The notes beneath the pieces are model-generated. The model was not told the origin of the DNA, did no database searches, and saw only the letters and a program-made list of their open reading frames with translations. Below are positions 52,750 to 62,196 of a stretch of 64,000 nt of DNA, piece by piece. The translations under genes and the position numbers were made by a program. The DNA is from Salinibacterium sp. NG253 (GTDB taxonomy: Bacteria > Actinomycetota > Actinomycetes > Actinomycetales > Microbacteriaceae): positions 1,736,378 through 1,800,377 of the forward strand of contig NZ_JADYWF010000001.1 in NCBI RefSeq assembly GCF_015864945.1, given 5' to 3'. Within the stretch, counting starts at the first letter, position 1. Every line of letters starts with the position of its first letter.

Positions 52750-52873
52750 GATGCGACTAGTTTCGCACGAGCAACGAGTGCAATTTGTCCCCAACCGCGC
52801 AAAGCACCCACCATTCAGACAAGGACGAATAAACTCACACCATGCTGGCCACGCGAGAGTACGGGGTAATCCC

Positions 52874-54544
52874 TTGCTTATAAGAGTCTTTAGTGCCGCT
52901 CTGGCGCTCGGTCTCGGGCTCACTCTTGCCGCGAGCGGAGCCAGCGCCGCGCCTGCTGTCACCGATGCTCCGGTGCTGACGACGGCATCCGCGGCTACCG
53001 ATGTTGCCATCATTGCTCCGTTGACGGTTCCCACCGGCAGTGGCGGTCTTCTCGACGCAGACGCCCTGGCTGACTACACGGAACCTCTTGGTCTTCTCAC
53101 GCGTCAACTGGATGCCATGGATGGCAAGCCTGTGGCAATCGCAGTCGATCCGATGATTGTGGCGTCTATTCGCGTGCTCGGCACGAGTGCTCCCGCCTCG
53201 GCGCGCGAGTGGCTCGAACGGCTCTCACTCATCGACAATGAGATCGTTCCTTTGTCCTACGCGAATGCGGACATCACCTTGGCAACCCAGTCGGAGCTGG
53301 GCGCCACGGTAGAACCCATCTCCTTTGACTTCGCTCTCGACTCGGCCAACTTCGCGGTGAGTGACACTCCGGCGCCTACGCCTTCCTCGACAGCTACCGC
53401 GCAGGCGGAGGACCCGGACGCGATTCCTAGTTTTCCCACTACGGAGTCCTTGCTCGCCTGGGACTACGAAATCGACGGCTTTATTCTTCCCCGCACCGAC
53501 ACGGTTGTTGCGAGTGATCTGGCTGCGTTTTCCGATAGTGGCTACAGCACGATCGTTTTGTCGTCGACGAACGTCTCTCGAGAATCCGGCGCCGGCTCGG
53601 TAACCACCATCGATGGTGTTACCGCGCTCGTGGCTGATACCACTGCTTCCTCAGCAATGGATGACGCGCTCGGATCTACCCTCGACCGCGACGTGACTGC
53701 CGCCGAAACGGCACTCAGCCAGGCCGTGCTCGACGCCGGTGCTAGCCAAACGGCAGACACTGGATCCGTGTTGATCACGATCGATCACTCATTGGAACTC
53801 AGCTCGGCGAGACTAGATGCCGCTCTGGCCACCATGACGGCCAGCCCGTCAATCACGATGGTGAACCTGAGCGAACTAGCGTCGACCGAAGCCACTGCGG
53901 CAACAATCAACGACATGCCTCAGTCGGAATCGCGCATCGGTGATGTTTCACGAATGTTCGCCGCAGCCCAAGCGGAACGAACGTTCTTCTCGATCGCCGC
54001 AGACCCTGAATCACTTATCGCGGAACGACGGCTTGCTTTGCTCGACGTGCTCGGCACCGTAGAGACTGAGGATTCCGCTGACTGGCTGACTGAAGTAAAC
54101 AACTTCCTGGTTGACTCCCGTGAGTTGCGCACTTCAGTGACCGTCGTGGAGGCCAGCAACTTTCTGGTTCTAGCCGACAACGGATTTCTTCCCGTGTCGG
54201 TCAGCAACAACCTTGGTCAAGCTGTCACCGTTTTCATCACGGTCGACCCACGAACCGGCCTCCTCGCGGTGGGGGACAGTCGAGTGGAGCTGACGATCGA
54301 ACCCTATTCTCAAGCCAAGGGTGAAATTCCGGTGCAATCGTTGTCAAACGGGGTCGTGGATGTTGAAATCAGCCTTAGCAGCAGCACCGGACTGAAGGTC
54401 GGCTCCACCACGGTCAGCGAGATCAACGTGCAGGCGGGGTGGGAGACTCCCCTCGTGCTTGCTTTCGGCGCCCTTGTCATCGTGATTTTCGCGGTCGGAT
54501 TTGTTCGCAGCATCGTTCGCCGCAGAAAGCCGGCAGATGACTGA
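52874..54544 (+). CDS. DUF6049-like secreted protein, membrane-anchored at the C-terminus
   Basis: 556 residues from a TTG after ggggtaat. A signal peptide (LIRVFSAALALGLGLTLAAS) is followed by an extracellular region rich in Ala, Thr, Ser and Asp and a final transmembrane helix (ETPLVLAFGALVIVIFAVGFV) with the basic cytosolic end RSIVRRRKPADD. Blocks such as VAIAVDPMIVASIRVLGTSA, PLSYANADITLATQSELG and YSTIVLSSTNV fit the large actinobacterial protein family encoded just before murJ. Usual members are longer. Its stop lies inside the murJ start (ATGACTGA), so the two are coupled; an envelope role is likely. Confidence 0.8.
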   Translation: MLIRVFSAALALGLGLTLAASGASAAPAVTDAPVLTTASAATDVAIIAPLTVPTGSGGLLDADALADYTEPLGLLTRQLDAMDGKPVAIAVDPMIVASIRVLGTSAPASAREWLERLSLIDNEIVPLSYANADITLATQSELGATVEPISFDFALDSANFAVSDTPAPTPSSTATAQAEDPDAIPSFPTTESLLAWDYEIDGFILPRTDTVVASDLAAFSDSGYSTIVLSSTNVSRESGAGSVTTIDGVTALVADTTASSAMDDALGSTLDRDVTAAETALSQAVLDAGASQTADTGSVLITIDHSLELSSARLDAALATMTASPSITMVNLSELASTEATAATINDMPQSESRIGDVSRMFAAAQAERTFFSIAADPESLIAERRLALLDVLGTVETEDSADWLTEVNNFLVDSRELRTSVTVVEASNFLVLADNGFLPVSVSNNLGQAVTVFITVDPRTGLLAVGDSRVELTIEPYSQAKGEIPVQSLSNGVVDVEISLSSSTGLKVGSTTVSEINVQAGWETPLVLAFGALVIVIFAVGFVRSIVRRRKPADD

Positions 54545-56225
54545 CCGACCCATTCCCGACGCGACCCCAACGCCCGGAGTGCCCCTGCCCGCCGCGAACG
54601 TGCCAGAGGTCACGAACTCGACAATCGGGCGAGCGAGCGCTCTTCTAGCGTCCGGCACGTTGGTCTCTCGTATCTTGGGGTTTCTGAGCGCCATGGTGCT
54701 CGCCCGCACCTTGGGGCTGTTCGGCACGAGCGATACCTATGCCATCGCCAATCAGCTTCCCAAAGCGGTCTATGCCATCGTGGCTGGCGGCGTTCTGAGC
54801 GCGGTCATTGTGCCGCAGATCGTGCGGGCCGCTCTCCACAAAGACGGCGGCCAGAAGTTCATTAACCGTCTAGTGACGCTCGGCATCGTCGTTTTCCTCG
54901 TCATTACAGTCGCAGCAACGTTGAGCGCGCCTCTTCTTGTGCAGGTGTATGCGCGACCCAGCGTCAACTTTGGGCCAGCAGAGTTCGCACTCGCGACGGC
55001 CTTCGCCTACTGGTGCCTTCCTCAGATCCTCTTCTACGCCTTGTATTCACTCCTCGGTGAGGTCCTCAACGCTCGCGGCAAGTTTGGGCCGTTCACGTGG
55101 GCACCAGTAGCTAACAACGTGGTGATGCTCATTGGGCTGCTCGTCTTCAGCTTGCTCTTTGGCGACGTGACACAGTACTCATCCGAGGACTGGACGCCGC
55201 AGATGATCGGAGTGCTCGCCGGTGGCGCCACTCTCGGTGTCGCGGTGCAGGCAACACTTTTGGCCTTCTTCTGGCGTCGCGCCGGTCTTCACTACCGCCC
55301 GGAGTTCCGCTGGCGCGGAGTGGGGCTCGGCAACGCCGGCAAAGCAGCGGCCTGGACCTTCGGCATGATTCTTGTCACGCAGGTTGCGGGTGCTGTTGGC
55401 ACCCAGATTGCCAGCCTCGCCTCTACTGTCGCCGCATCGGTCTTCGTCATCACGACCGCGTGGCTCATTTTCATGCTGCCGCACTCCGTAATTTCGGTCT
55501 CGATCGGGATGGCCTACTTCACCCGGATGAGCGGCCATGCGCGTGATGGAAACCTCACGGCCATGCGCGACGACGTATCAGCCGCCATACGCTCAATTCT
55601 GATGCTGCTGATGTTCGCAGCCATCGGCCTCATGGTGATCGCATTCCCGTTCAGCGCACTTTTCTCCACTGTCTATGCCGAGCAATCGTCCCTAGCCATC
55701 GTGTTGATCATTTATCTGGTCGGGCTGGTTCCCTTCAGCATCATGTACATACTGCAGCGAGTTTTCTATGCCTTCGAAGACACTCGAACTCCCTTCATCT
55801 TGCAGACGATTCAGGTTCTGGTCTATGTCGCGGGCGCTCTGTACGTCTCCACTTTTCCGCTCGATCGCATTGCGATGGGGCTAGCCGCGATGATCAGCAT
55901 CGCAGGCACGATGCAGACGATCATTGCGTTGATCGTGGTCCGCAAACGCGTTCCAGGATTCCAGCTGCTTCCTCTCGTGCTTCGCGCTCTGTGGTTCCTC
56001 GCGGCGATGATTCCGTCGGCCGCAGCCGGCTTCGGCATCCTGGCTCTCCTGGGCGGATTAGGCGAGGGTTCTTTCGCTGTCTCTGGCTTCGCCGGTGCTT
56101 TTGTCTCCATCGCCCTCTCGGGTACCGGCATGCTGATCGTCTACGCGGCAACTCTTGCCCTCACACGCAATTCCGAGTTCTTCGCCTTCGCTCGACCGAT
56201 CGTGTCTCGACTGCGCCGCCACTAA
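54537..56225 (+). CDS. murJ: MurJ lipid II flippase
   Basis: 562 residues and 14-15 helices of the MVF/MviN family. Signature parts are ASALLASGTLVSRILGFLSA near the N-terminus, FGTSDTYAIANQLPKAVYAI, VSISIGMAYF-like VISVSIGMAYFTRMSGHAR and FYAFEDTRTPFILQTIQV. It flips lipid II to the outside for peptidoglycan synthesis. No C-terminal pseudokinase domain, unlike mycobacterial MviN. ATG at 54537 overlaps the previous gene by 8 bases. Confidence 0.93.
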   Translation: MTDRPIPDATPTPGVPLPAANVPEVTNSTIGRASALLASGTLVSRILGFLSAMVLARTLGLFGTSDTYAIANQLPKAVYAIVAGGVLSAVIVPQIVRAALHKDGGQKFINRLVTLGIVVFLVITVAATLSAPLLVQVYARPSVNFGPAEFALATAFAYWCLPQILFYALYSLLGEVLNARGKFGPFTWAPVANNVVMLIGLLVFSLLFGDVTQYSSEDWTPQMIGVLAGGATLGVAVQATLLAFFWRRAGLHYRPEFRWRGVGLGNAGKAAAWTFGMILVTQVAGAVGTQIASLASTVAASVFVITTAWLIFMLPHSVISVSIGMAYFTRMSGHARDGNLTAMRDDVSAAIRSILMLLMFAAIGLMVIAFPFSALFSTVYAEQSSLAIVLIIYLVGLVPFSIMYILQRVFYAFEDTRTPFILQTIQVLVYVAGALYVSTFPLDRIAMGLAAMISIAGTMQTIIALIVVRKRVPGFQLLPLVLRALWFLAAMIPSAAAGFGILALLGGLGEGSFAVSGFAGAFVSIALSGTGMLIVYAATLALTRNSEFFAFARPIVSRLRRH

Positions 56226-56383
56226 CCGCCTGCTCCTCCCACAGTTTTGCCGTGAAAAAGCGAACTTAAAGTGTCGGTGCTCCGAACTCTTGGGTGTTAG
56301 CCCCGCACGCCCCAGCCACTCGGAATACTCCGTGGCTAGGATGTGTTGAACCGGGTAATCACAATCCCAAGGAGACACAAAAA

Positions 56384-57370
56384 GTGCGCCAACTCATCAT
56401 CATCGGATCCGGCCCCGCTGGGTACACTGCTGCGATTTACGCGGCGCGCGCGAACCTTGCGCCCCTCGTCATCGCGAGCTCTGTTGAGGCTGGTGGCGAG
56501 CTCATGAAGACCACTGAGATCGAGAACTACCCCGGCTTTGCTAATGGCATCCAGGGTCCCGAGCTCATGATGGAAATGCAGAAGCAGGCTGAGCGTTTCG
56601 GCGCCGAGATTGTTCTCGACGACGTCACCGATCTTCAGCTTGAGGGCCAGGTTAAGAAGGTCACTCTCGGCAATGGAGAAGTGCACGAAGCACTCGCTGT
56701 TGTGTTTGCGACTGGGTCTGCTTATCGCAAGCTCGGACTTCCCGACGAAGAACGCCTCAGCGGCTACGGAGTTTCCTGGTGCGCTACGTGCGACGGTTTC
56801 TTCTTCCGCCAGAAGACGATTGCTGTCGTTGGCGGGGGAGACTCGGCCATGGAAGAAGCGACGTTCCTCACCAAGTTCGCTGAGAAGGTTTACGTGATTC
56901 ACCGCAAGGATGAGCTGCGTGCCTCGAAGGCAATGCAGGAGCGTGCGTTTAGCGACCCGAAGATTGAGTTCCTCTGGAACAAGGCTGTAACCGGCATTAC
57001 CGGTTCCACCCTCGTTGATGGCATTGATCTCACCGACACCGTCGATGGTTCCACCTCACACGTTGAACTCAGCGGTTTGTTCATCGCAATCGGCGCCGAC
57101 CCCCGCACCCACTTGGTACACGGCCAGCTCGACATCAACGCCGACGGAACCGTTGCAGTGGATGGTCGTTCCTCTCGCACCAACATCACCGGAGTATTCG
57201 CAGCCGGCGATGTCATCGACCCGACCTACCGTCAAGCAGTAACGGCCGCCGGCTCCGGCACCGTCGCTGCTCTCGATGCAGAGCACTACCTTGCATCATT
57301 GCCCCGCGAACTCGTTGCCAGCGCAATCCAGCCCGCGGAACCAGCAGCTCCCGTAGCCGCCTCCGTCTAA
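56384..57370 (+). CDS. trxB: Thioredoxin reductase
   Basis: 328 residues from a GTG that follows aaggagacacaaaaa. FAD domain with IIIGSGPAGYTAAIYAARAN, the redox-active CATC in VSWCATCDGFFF near 134-137, and the NADPH-binding VVGGGDSAMEEATFLTKFA; ends with FAAGDVIDPTYRQAVTAAGS. It reduces thioredoxin using NADPH. trxA follows after 27 bases. Confidence 0.96.
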   Translation: MRQLIIIGSGPAGYTAAIYAARANLAPLVIASSVEAGGELMKTTEIENYPGFANGIQGPELMMEMQKQAERFGAEIVLDDVTDLQLEGQVKKVTLGNGEVHEALAVVFATGSAYRKLGLPDEERLSGYGVSWCATCDGFFFRQKTIAVVGGGDSAMEEATFLTKFAEKVYVIHRKDELRASKAMQERAFSDPKIEFLWNKAVTGITGSTLVDGIDLTDTVDGSTSHVELSGLFIAIGADPRTHLVHGQLDINADGTVAVDGRSSRTNITGVFAAGDVIDPTYRQAVTAAGSGTVAALDAEHYLASLPRELVASAIQPAEPAAPVAASV

Positions 57371-57397
57371 ACGTCCCATCGAACAAAGGAATTAGCC

Positions 57398-57724
57398 ATG
57401 TCAGCAGCAACAGAAGTAACCGACGCCAACTTTGAAGAACTCGTCATCAACTCAAAAGACACCATCATGGTGGACTTCTGGGCTGAATGGTGTGGCCCCT
57501 GTCGCGCAGTCGGCCCCATCCTTGACCAGATCGCCAGCGAAAACTCCGACAAGATCAAGATCGTCAAGCTCAACGTAGACGACAATCCGCAGATGGCCAT
57601 GAAGTACCAGATCACCTCCATCCCCGCGATGAAGGTCTTCAAGGGCGGCGAGGTCGTCAAGACCGTTATCGGCGCAAAGCCGAAGCCTGCAATTGAAGCA
57701 GACCTCGCAGAGTTCCTGGCGTAA
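57398..57724 (+). CDS. trxA: Thioredoxin
   Basis: 108 residues with the active site WAEWCGPCRAVGP (CGPC) near 31-36 and the cis-Pro TSIPAMKVFKGG near 74. Directly after trxB with aaaggaattagcc before its ATG. A terminator follows. Confidence 0.97.
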   Translation: MSAATEVTDANFEELVINSKDTIMVDFWAEWCGPCRAVGPILDQIASENSDKIKIVKLNVDDNPQMAMKYQITSIPAMKVFKGGEVVKTVIGAKPKPAIEADLAEFLA

Positions 57725-57739
57725 AGCTCAGTCTCTGCC

Positions 57740-57784
57740 GAAAGCCTCCGGCCTCCACTACTTGGTGGGTGTACGGAGGCTTTC
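57740..57784. terminator. Terminator shared by trxA and the convergent SDR gene
   Basis: GAAAGCCTCCG / CGGAGGCTTTC form an 11-bp stem with an inner second pairing, followed by gtattt on the plus strand. The right arm is also the last codons of the SDR gene (stop at 57758-57760). Confidence 0.8.
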
Positions 57785-58720
57785 GTATTTAACGCCCGTC
57801 AGACGCTCTGACTCAAGCCAGAGTTTGGTCGCGTCGACGTGCGAGTGTGAGGCTGCGTTCGACTCAACCAATACAGGAGCACCTCGATGCTCGTTACGGC
57901 TGCCGGGGCCAAAGAAATCGCCACCCTGCGCCGTGGGGTCGGTTGCGGCCCGCAGAGAGGGCCTCGCGCCTTGCCTCGGCGACTGAATACCCAAGAAAAC
58001 CAGTGATTTGAGCGGGCGCAGATACCATCGATTGAAGAGGTGGTCGGCCAAGCCGGTGCCGGCGGTGCCGGGATGTGCGGCCACAGAGATCGCATCCACC
58101 CCGGTTGCTTCGAAGCGGCGTTGAAGCTCGTACGCGAAGAGAAGATTAGCGAGCTTGGAGCGACCGTAGGCGGCTCGGGGAGTGTACGAGCCGTTGTGGA
58201 ACATCAGGTTGCCGAATTCCATGAACCCCCAGCGGTGAGCAAGGCTGGAAAGGCTGACTACTCGTGCACCCCGAGTTGCCTCGATGAGGTCCATCAGATG
58301 ACCAGTCAAAGCGAAGTGACCGAGGTGGTTGGTGCCCAATTGCGATTCGAAGCCATCGATAGTGAGTTGGGCATCCGTCATCATGATTCCCGCGTTATTG
58401 ACCAGAAGATCGAGGCGCGAATGTTTCCCGTGAAACATTTCACTAAAGCGACGGATGGATTCCAGATCGGCCAGATCGAGCAGCATCGTTTCAAGGGACA
58501 CTGCACCAAGGTCATCGAGAAGCGCTTGGGTGGCGGCTTCGGCTTTCTCGGCGCTGCGCATCGTCATCACAACATGCGCCCCAGCTTTCAGAAGCGCCCG
58601 ACTCGTCTCGAATCCGAGCCCCGAATTTGCCCCAGTCACGATGGCGACAGTGCCGGTGAGATCTCCGATGTCAGATTCAGTCCAGGTGGTGCGAGCGTTC
58701 ACTGGTGTTCTCAATTTCAT
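57758..58720 (-). CDS. Short-chain dehydrogenase (retinol dehydrogenase-like)
   Basis: 320 residues with the Rossmann motif AIVTGANSGLGFETSRALL near 28-46, DLLVNNAGIM near 104, and the catalytic YGRSKLANLLF (Tyr-x3-Lys). The arrangement matches the larger RDH/WWOX-like bacterial SDRs. Physiological substrate unknown. The codons for EMFHGKHSR contain a parS-like sequence (58422-58437). Start ATG at 58720; the neighbour upstream is divergent. Confidence 0.9.
   Translation of the reverse strand: MKLRTPVNARTTWTESDIGDLTGTVAIVTGANSGLGFETSRALLKAGAHVVMTMRSAEKAEAATQALLDDLGAVSLETMLLDLADLESIRRFSEMFHGKHSRLDLLVNNAGIMMTDAQLTIDGFESQLGTNHLGHFALTGHLMDLIEATRGARVVSLSSLAHRWGFMEFGNLMFHNGSYTPRAAYGRSKLANLLFAYELQRRFEATGVDAISVAAHPGTAGTGLADHLFNRWYLRPLKSLVFLGIQSPRQGARPSLRAATDPTAQGGDFFGPGSRNEHRGAPVLVESNAASHSHVDATKLWLESERLTGVKYESLRTPTK
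58422..58437. other. parS-like site inside the SDR gene
   Basis: TGTTTCCCGTGAAACA differs from the parS consensus TGTTTCACGTGAAACA at one position. It lies inside coding sequence, 3.1 kb from the intergenic parS group. Confidence 0.65.
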
Positions 58721-58939
58721 GGTCGTGTGCTGCGAATGTGATTCGGCGATCGTGACAGACTCGGCGCAAGGTCAGAGTAGATCTCATGATTTGAGCACGA
58801 CTTTCTATGCATCGCCTTTGAACGTTGTTCGGAGCGAGGAAGTGTGAGGTTTGGTCGCGATCACCGCGTAAACGTCGCTCGGTTTCGAGTCCTCCGGGTG
58901 AAACGCCTATTGTTTAAAGTCAACCGAACGGGATTGCCC

Positions 58940-60244
58940 ATGACAACACAGCCAAACAACCTTGACCAGTGGTTCGACCACTATGCAGATCGCGCCTCCG
59001 GCCTTGCGGCCTCTGAGGTCCGAGCGTTGTTTGCGGTGGCCTCGCGCCCCGAAGTTGTGTCTCTCGCCGGCGGCATGCCGTTTGTTTCCGCCCTGCCTCA
59101 AGACCTCATTACCGAGTCGATCGATCGTGTGATGCGCGATCGCGGTGCTGCCGCCCTTCAATATGGCTCCGGCCAGGGACTACCTGCGCTTCGCGAGCAA
59201 ATCCTCGAAGTAATGGCTCTCGAGGGAATCCGTGCCAGCGTCGATGACGTTGTCGTCACGACTGGCTCACAGCATGCCCTTGAGCTCGTTACGAAACTCT
59301 TCATTAATCCCGGCGACGTCGTTATTGCCGAGGGCCCCAGCTACGTCACGGCAATGGTGGTTTTCAAGTCATTCCAGGCCGAGATTACACATGTCGAGAT
59401 GGATGAGTTCGGCCTCGTTCCCGATTCGCTGCGGGCTCACATCGCCTCAGTGCGGGCCGCGGGCAAGACAATCAAGTTCTTGTACACGGTTCCGACCTTC
59501 AGCAACCCTGCTGGAGTCACTCTCAGCTGGGAACGACGTCTTGAAGTTCTAGAGATTGCCCGCGAAAACGGCATTCTGGTGCTCGAAGACAATCCCTACG
59601 GCCTCCTCTATTTCGATGGGCCGCCACCGCACGCGATGCGCTCAGTCGAAGAAGACGGTGTCGTGTATTTGGGCACATTCTCGAAGACCCTCGCTCCCGG
59701 TTTCCGGGTTGGTTGGGTGCTCGCTCCCCACGCGATTAGAGAAAAGCTCATTTTAGCGAATGAGGCGGCCGTGTTATCGCCGAGCTCGTTTACCCAGAAC
59801 ATCATTAGCGAGTACATGAATGTCTCTGATTGGAAGGGCCAGATCGACACCTTCCGTGGCGTCTACCGGGAACGTCGTGATGCCATGTTGGATGCCCTCG
59901 ACGACTACCTGCCCGACCTCGAGTGGACTGTACCCAATGGTGGTTTCTACATCTGGGTCACGCTCCCCGATAACCTCGATTCGAAGTCGATGTTGCCGCG
60001 TGCGGTCAAGGAATTAGTGGCCTATACGCCAGGTACGGCCTTCTACGCGGATGGGAATGGGCGCAGCAATATGCGTCTGTCCTTCTGCTACCCGACGCCT
60101 GACTTCATTCGTGAGGGCATCCGTCGTCTCTCCACTGTGATCAACGGAGAACTTGAGTTGCTCAGCACCTTCTCGCAAACAGCCCCTCTCACGGTTGTGC
60201 CTCCCACACCGTCGATGATCAACCCTCCAGCCAACCTCAGCTAG
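58940..60244 (+). CDS. PLP-dependent class I aminotransferase (LysN/ARO8-like)
   Basis: 434 residues from the ATG at 58940 after acggga. Subgroup Ib-like: VSLAGGMPFVSALP at the N-terminus, ALQYGSGQGLPALREQI, the pyridine-ring Asp in LVLEDNPYGLLYF and the Schiff-base Lys in GTFSKTLAPGFRVGWVLAP. Ends NMRLSFCYPTPDFIREGI. It probably transaminates 2-aminoadipate or aromatic amino acids. Nine bases upstream of the ddl-like gene. Confidence 0.9.
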   Translation: MTTQPNNLDQWFDHYADRASGLAASEVRALFAVASRPEVVSLAGGMPFVSALPQDLITESIDRVMRDRGAAALQYGSGQGLPALREQILEVMALEGIRASVDDVVVTTGSQHALELVTKLFINPGDVVIAEGPSYVTAMVVFKSFQAEITHVEMDEFGLVPDSLRAHIASVRAAGKTIKFLYTVPTFSNPAGVTLSWERRLEVLEIARENGILVLEDNPYGLLYFDGPPPHAMRSVEEDGVVYLGTFSKTLAPGFRVGWVLAPHAIREKLILANEAAVLSPSSFTQNIISEYMNVSDWKGQIDTFRGVYRERRDAMLDALDDYLPDLEWTVPNGGFYIWVTLPDNLDSKSMLPRAVKELVAYTPGTAFYADGNGRSNMRLSFCYPTPDFIREGIRRLSTVINGELELLSTFSQTAPLTVVPPTPSMINPPANLS

Positions 60245-60252
60245 GACACCTC

Positions 60253-61203
60253 ATGAACGATTCACCCACTCGCGTCCTCGTTCTTGCTGGCGGAATCTCG
60301 CACGAACGCGACGTTTCCCTCCGGTCTGGTCGCCGCGTCGCCGACGGATTGCGCGCCCAGGGCAAGATCGTCGAGCTCCGGGATCCGGATGCCACCCTGC
60401 TTCCCTATATTCGGGAATCGAAGCCGGATGTCGTGTGGCCTGCTTTGCACGGTGCCAGTGGTGAAGATGGTGCTTTGCGCGGTCTTCTCGACCTCATCGG
60501 CATCCCTTATGTTGGATCGCGAGCGGATGCCGCGCGTCTCGCGTGGGACAAGCCCACCGCTAAGGCTCTAGTCTCGCGAGTAGGAGTGCGCACGCCGCTG
60601 TCGATCGCGTTGTCGCGGGACTCCTTCCGTGAACTTGGCGCCCACAGCATTCTCGATGAACTGGCCGATGAACTTTCGGGGGAACTCGTTGTGAAGCCCG
60701 CACAGGGTGGTTCCGCGCAGGGCGTCTCGATCGTTACCGATCGTTCTGACCTCCCGCAGGCCATGGTCAATGCCTACAACTACTGCGACGTAGCCCTCAT
60801 CGAGCAGCGCATCACGGGGGTAGAAATCGCGATTGGAATCCTCGATAGCGGCATGGGCCCGGTTGCTCTGCCCGCCGTCGAGATCGAACCGGTCGATGGA
60901 GCCTACACATTCGAGGCTCGTTATAATGCTGGTCAGACCCGCTTTTATACTCCCGCCCGAATTTCCGAAGGTGAAGCTGACCGCGCGGCCGAAGCCGCTC
61001 TCGCAGCACATTCCGCGTTAGGTCTTCGCCACCTATCGCGCGTCGACATAATTGTGGATGGCGCCGGCACGCCTTGGTTCCTCGAGGCCAATGTGTTGCC
61101 CGGCCTCACCGAGACGTCGATTCTTCCCCAAGCCCTCGTCGCCGCGGGCCACGACCTCGGCTGGGTCTACGCTGCTCTCGCGGACATCGCGATGGAAGGT
61201 TAA
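60253..61203 (+). CDS. D-alanine-D-alanine ligase homologue
   Basis: 316 residues of the ATP-grasp fold. N-terminal LVLAGGISHERDVSLRSGRR near 10-28 carries the Ser/Glu binding the substrate, GASGEDGALRGLLDLIGIPY the omega-loop end, then VVKPAQGGSAQGVSIV binds ATP; EANVLPGLTETSILPQA provides the final Mg ligand and product loop. Shorter than typical Ddl (about 350-370) and lacking one insert, so it could be a paralogue, with the main ddl elsewhere. Follows the aminotransferase closely, suggesting cotranscription. Confidence 0.82.
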   Translation: MNDSPTRVLVLAGGISHERDVSLRSGRRVADGLRAQGKIVELRDPDATLLPYIRESKPDVVWPALHGASGEDGALRGLLDLIGIPYVGSRADAARLAWDKPTAKALVSRVGVRTPLSIALSRDSFRELGAHSILDELADELSGELVVKPAQGGSAQGVSIVTDRSDLPQAMVNAYNYCDVALIEQRITGVEIAIGILDSGMGPVALPAVEIEPVDGAYTFEARYNAGQTRFYTPARISEGEADRAAEAALAAHSALGLRHLSRVDIIVDGAGTPWFLEANVLPGLTETSILPQALVAAGHDLGWVYAALADIAMEG

Positions 61204-61399
61204 CCAGCGCATCATGCACCACCGCTAGGGGAATGCGCTCACTCTGAGCCCTCAACTTTTTACAGCCCAATTTGCAGCAGCCGGCGCGGTAGCGCCGCAT
61301 TCGGTCCGCTAATCGACTGCGGGTTTAGTTGAGTTGAGGCGCCAGAACGCGGCGCCCAGCACCCTGCTTCTTTCGCCTCCGGCCGGGGACCGGTGGCCA

Positions 61400-61477
61400 G
61401 GTGCTTGGTGCTTGGTGCTTGGTGCTTGGTGCTTGGTGCTGGGTACTGGGTACTGGGTACTGGGTACTGGGTACTGG
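61400..61477. repeat. Tandem heptamer array (GGTGCTT then GGTACTG)
   Basis: About five copies of ggtgctt pass directly into about five copies of a variant, ggtactg (seen as gggtact). The two parts differ by two bases in the unit, so the array probably arose by slippage after a mutated unit expanded. Confidence 0.85.
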
Positions 61478-61543
61478 TAGCAGATTGTTGATTGTTGCGA
61501 TTGCACAGCTCGTGGGCCGATCTACAAGCGTCCACGCCGGTAG

Positions 61544-61559
61544 TGTTTCACGTGGAACA
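61544..61559. other. parS-like site 1
   Basis: TGTTTCACGTGGAACA, one mismatch to the ParB-binding consensus TGTTTCACGTGAAACA. Confidence 0.85.
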
Positions 61560-61599
61560 TTCGTGCTCACCCTACGAGGCTCAACGAACCTCGTGCAGG

Positions 61600-61615
61600 G
61601 GTTTCACGTGAAACA
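61600..61615. other. parS-like site 2
   Basis: GGTTTCACGTGAAACA, one mismatch (first base) to the consensus, leaving the 14-bp core GTTTCACGTGAAAC intact. Confidence 0.9.
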
Positions 61616-61654
61616 TCGTTGTCCACAAAGTTACGGATTCGGTCAAGACTTCAA

Positions 61655-61670
61655 TGTTTCACGTGGAACA
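61655..61670. other. parS-like site 3
   Basis: TGTTTCACGTGGAACA, identical to site 1. The three sites are spaced 56 and 55 bases apart. Confidence 0.85.
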
Positions 61671-62196
61671 CTCGCGATCCCAACCCCGCGAATCAACGGG
61701 TCTGAACCATGGCGCCCGATAAACCCCGCAACTCCACACTCCCTTGAAGGCGGCCATGTGTCGTCGCGCAGAGTGATTTCCCTGCGTTAAGAAGCGAGAA
61801 TCACGAGCCCCTTGTTGCAATCGGACATATCTCTGGCCTTGCACACCGAAACGAGAGATACCTTTAGCGCTGTCCGCTCACGCCGCTCCCACGTACAACT
61901 TGGGGCGGGGGAGTAGCGGCAGACCATCGGATCGACCAGCCATGTTGCACGTGCGCCGAAAAGAAGCGCGCGGACCAACACCGAATGTGCGAGGAGAATC
62001 TCTGTAGACACAAAGGCCCAAACATTCGCCGAAGCGCCGAGCAACAAGACACTCAGAAACGTCGACACTGAGAAACGTAGGCATCGAGCACTAGGCACTA
62101 GGCACAGAGCCCCACAAAGGACCACTGCTACAACTAACTCAGACGCGGCGCCGGGCCAGACCGCCTACCAACCCGCTGGAGCGGCGCAAAAACGGC

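Larger units (their letters stand above)
61204..62196. other. Noncoding region with parS-like sites and tandem repeats
   Basis: Nearly 1 kb with no gene that I can support. It contains inverted repeats near 61206-61241 and 61339-61357, heptamer tandem repeats at 61400-61477, three parS-like sites (61544, 61600, 61655) and a stretch at 62050-62110 with short repeats (gaaacgtcgacac, actaggc twice). Open frames here are low complexity or antisense and are not credible. The location next to parB supports a role as the chromosome-partitioning centromere. Confidence 0.7.

Noticed and set aside
58609-58628. ctcgaatccgag-like sequence resembling a tRNA end
   Set aside because: It encodes the Rossmann motif of the SDR gene; no cloverleaf.
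61400-61477. Tandem array considered as a CRISPR
   Set aside because: Units are 7 bases with no spacers and no cas genes.
61787-62125. 112-codon leftward frame in the noncoding region
   Set aside because: Composition is Arg/Cys/Ser-biased low complexity, with no start signal and no family resemblance.
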